Shown: piece by piece, positions 62,763 through 64,000 of the stretch | Numbering within the stretch: the stretch's first letter is position 1 | Layout of the letters: every line of letters starts with the position of its first letter | Assembly: GCA_017480495.1 (NCBI GenBank) | Contig: JAFVAQ010000003.1 | Coordinates: forward strand, 1 to 64,000 | DNA from: Eubacterium sp. | Lineage (GTDB): Bacteria; Bacillota; Clostridia; Lachnospirales; Lachnospiraceae | DNA length: 64,000 bases | Direction: 5' to 3' | Notes under the pieces: model-generated | Database searches by the model: none | What the model was told of the DNA's origin: nothing | The model's input: only the letters and a program-made list of their open reading frames with translations | Made by a program: the position numbers and the translations under genes

Positions 62763-64000
62763 ATGATATTTAGCGAAGTATTAAATGACTACATGCAAAT
62801 GCTAGGCATTAGTTCAACTATGCTTTCAGAAAGATCAGAGATCAGCACATCAAGTATCAGCAGATACCGTGCTGGTGAGCGCGAGCCTGCCTATGACAGC
62901 AAATATCTAGATCAGCTGATAGACTCCATCTACGAGATATCCTTAGAAAAAAATATTAAAATAGATAAAGAGGACATGTCTAAAAAAATGCGCACTTCTC
63001 TCAGCAGCTATTTGGGCATTAGCTATGATCAATATTTGGCAAATCTTTCAAGCATAATGAAAACTTTTGATATAAAGGTCAATTCAGTAGCAAAGTTTCT
63101 ATCTTATGACCCATCTCATATATCGAAGATTCTTTCTGGTCAGAGAAGACCCGGAAATGTAAGTGCCTTTACAAACGACATTTCCGAATATTTGACATCG
63201 CGTCTTGCAAGTTCTAAAGACTATGAGAAGCTGGGGAATCTATTAGGAAATGAATCTGTCCAAAAAATGGACGACACAGAAATGCAGGAATACATTACCT
63301 ATTGGATAAAGAATTATACTCCTACTCACTTTGATAGCGAAGCCAATACAAATGATGCTACCAGTTTTCTAAAGAATCTGGACAGCTTTAATCTGGAAGA
63401 ATATATTCGTGCGATACATTTCAACGACATAAAGGTTCCTACCCTACCTCTGCAGATTCCACAAACAAAAAGCTACTATGGCGTGGAACAATTCAAGGAA
63501 GCCGAGATAAACTTCTTTAAAATCACTGCTCTTTCAAAGGCTCGCGGACCTATAACGATGTATTCCGATATGCCAATGGTGGAAATGAGCAAGGATAAAA
63601 CCTTCATCAAAAAATGGATGTTTGGAATAGCAGCTATACTTCGTAAGGGGCTAACACTTAATGTAGTTCACAAGGTTGATCGTCCATGGGAAGAAATGAT
63701 GCTTGGACTTGAGGCTTGGATTCCTATCTACATGACTGGTCAGATAAAGCCTTACTACATGGATCAATATCCAACGACTGTTTTTAATCAACTTCTAAAT
63801 GTTTCTGACGCCTGTGCGCTTCAGGGCGAAGCAGTAATTGGTCATCACGAGGAAGGAAAATATTATCTCACCTCTAAAAAACAGGAGGTGGAATATTTCA
63901 GAGCCAGATCTAATCATATGCTCGAATCCTGTAAACCTCTGATGGATATATATAATTCCAAGAGAGCAAAGGAGTTCCATGATACAGTTAAAAAGCTGAC
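62763..64000 (+). CDS. Double-HTH regulator with conserved unknown C-terminal domain, truncated by window edge
   Basis: The open frame starts at ATG 62763 (AGGAGA five bases upstream) and runs off the right edge with about 412 residues visible. The N-terminal ~45 residues are an XRE-like HTH (LSERSEISTSSISRYRAGER). A second similar HTH lies at ~100-130 (NSVAKFLSYDPSHISKILSG, then QRRPGN). From ~235 a conserved-looking domain follows with TKSYYGVEQFKEAE, ARGPITMYSDMPMVEM, KKWMFGIAAILRKGL, VHKVDRPWEEMMLGLEAWIP and YMTGQIKPYYMD. I do not know a named function. A transcription regulator acting on the divergent surface gene is possible. Confidence 0.85.
   Translation, partial: MIFSEVLNDYMQMLGISSTMLSERSEISTSSISRYRAGEREPAYDSKYLDQLIDSIYEISLEKNIKIDKEDMSKKMRTSLSSYLGISYDQYLANLSSIMKTFDIKVNSVAKFLSYDPSHISKILSGQRRPGNVSAFTNDISEYLTSRLASSKDYEKLGNLLGNESVQKMDDTEMQEYITYWIKNYTPTHFDSEANTNDATSFLKNLDSFNLEEYIRAIHFNDIKVPTLPLQIPQTKSYYGVEQFKEAEINFFKITALSKARGPITMYSDMPMVEMSKDKTFIKKWMFGIAAILRKGLTLNVVHKVDRPWEEMMLGLEAWIPIYMTGQIKPYYMDQYPTTVFNQLLNVSDACALQGEAVIGHHEEGKYYLTSKKQEVEYFRARSNHMLESCKPLMDIYNSKRAKEFHDTVKKL

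Overview
The window looks like chromosomal DNA from an anaerobic, low-to-mid-GC Clostridia member, most likely Lachnospiraceae (Butyrivibrio/Pseudobutyrivibrio-like). This is an inference from gene content. The supporting genes are type III glutamine synthetase, a NifU-like/GGGtGRT pair, class III ribonucleotide reductase with activase, B12-dependent MetH with a separate activation protein, Pta, two AGCS symporters, LacI-type sensors fused to cyclic-di-GMP domains, and Thr/Glu/Ala-rich lipoproteins. I see no rRNA, tRNA, CRISPR array, phage module or insertion sequence. No gene-free stretch exceeds 300 bases.

Layout. 1-6264 (minus): an acyltransferase, a giant EAL protein, a GGDEF protein and the start of a coiled-coil protein form a likely c-di-GMP/cell-surface unit. 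6365-10345 (minus): GGGtGRT protein, NifU-like scaffold, GlnN. 10513-13692 (plus): a TIR-membrane-propeller gene behind 33-bp tandem repeats. 13753-16682 (minus): DHH phosphoesterase and AGCS symporter. 16871-25836: a methionine/corrinoid district with split MetH, its activation protein, a FecCD/BtuCD-type ABC importer and MetF, flanked by an Fe-S aldo/keto reductase. 25870-33151 (minus): a frameshifted PAS-PAS-PAS-GGDEF gene, a small ABC exporter with a thioesterase, and a MacB/FtsX-type ABC operon. 33439-38973: a membrane transglutaminase-like protein, TrxB, a NrdD with a fused redoxin domain behind paired NrdR boxes, and NrdG. 38991-46456 (minus): a 1007-residue orphan, a lipoprotein, LysA, methionine aminopeptidase and a Nudix hydrolase. 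46579-48198 (plus): Pta and rhomboid. 48244-58319 (minus): a small Cys protein, an AI-2E transporter fused to a papain-like domain, ThiG-like, MurI, NYN-LOTUS, a membrane protein, an Fe-S aldo/keto reductase, Ldh and a CbbX/SpoVK AAA ATPase. 58531-64000: a second AGCS symporter, a surface protein and a partial double-HTH regulator.

How genes work together. MetF, MetH and the MetH activation protein make methionine from 5-methyl-THF, and the ABC importer between them plausibly supplies the corrinoid or iron. NrdG activates NrdD. The fused redoxin and neighbouring TrxB suggest NrdD is reduced by an NADPH-thioredoxin-type route instead of formate. Three c-di-GMP proteins, one interrupted by a 9-T tract, suggest active second-messenger control of the surface.

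The most unusual items are: the EAL protein with a C-terminal beta-helix-like domain, the uncharacterised NifU/GGGtGRT pair, the NrdD-redoxin fusion with NrdR boxes spaced exactly 31 bp, the AI-2E/Cys-His-Asp fusion, the membrane TIR-propeller protein, the +1 T-tract frameshift proven by internal repeat alignment, and two REPIN-like palindromes sharing a GGGACG core.
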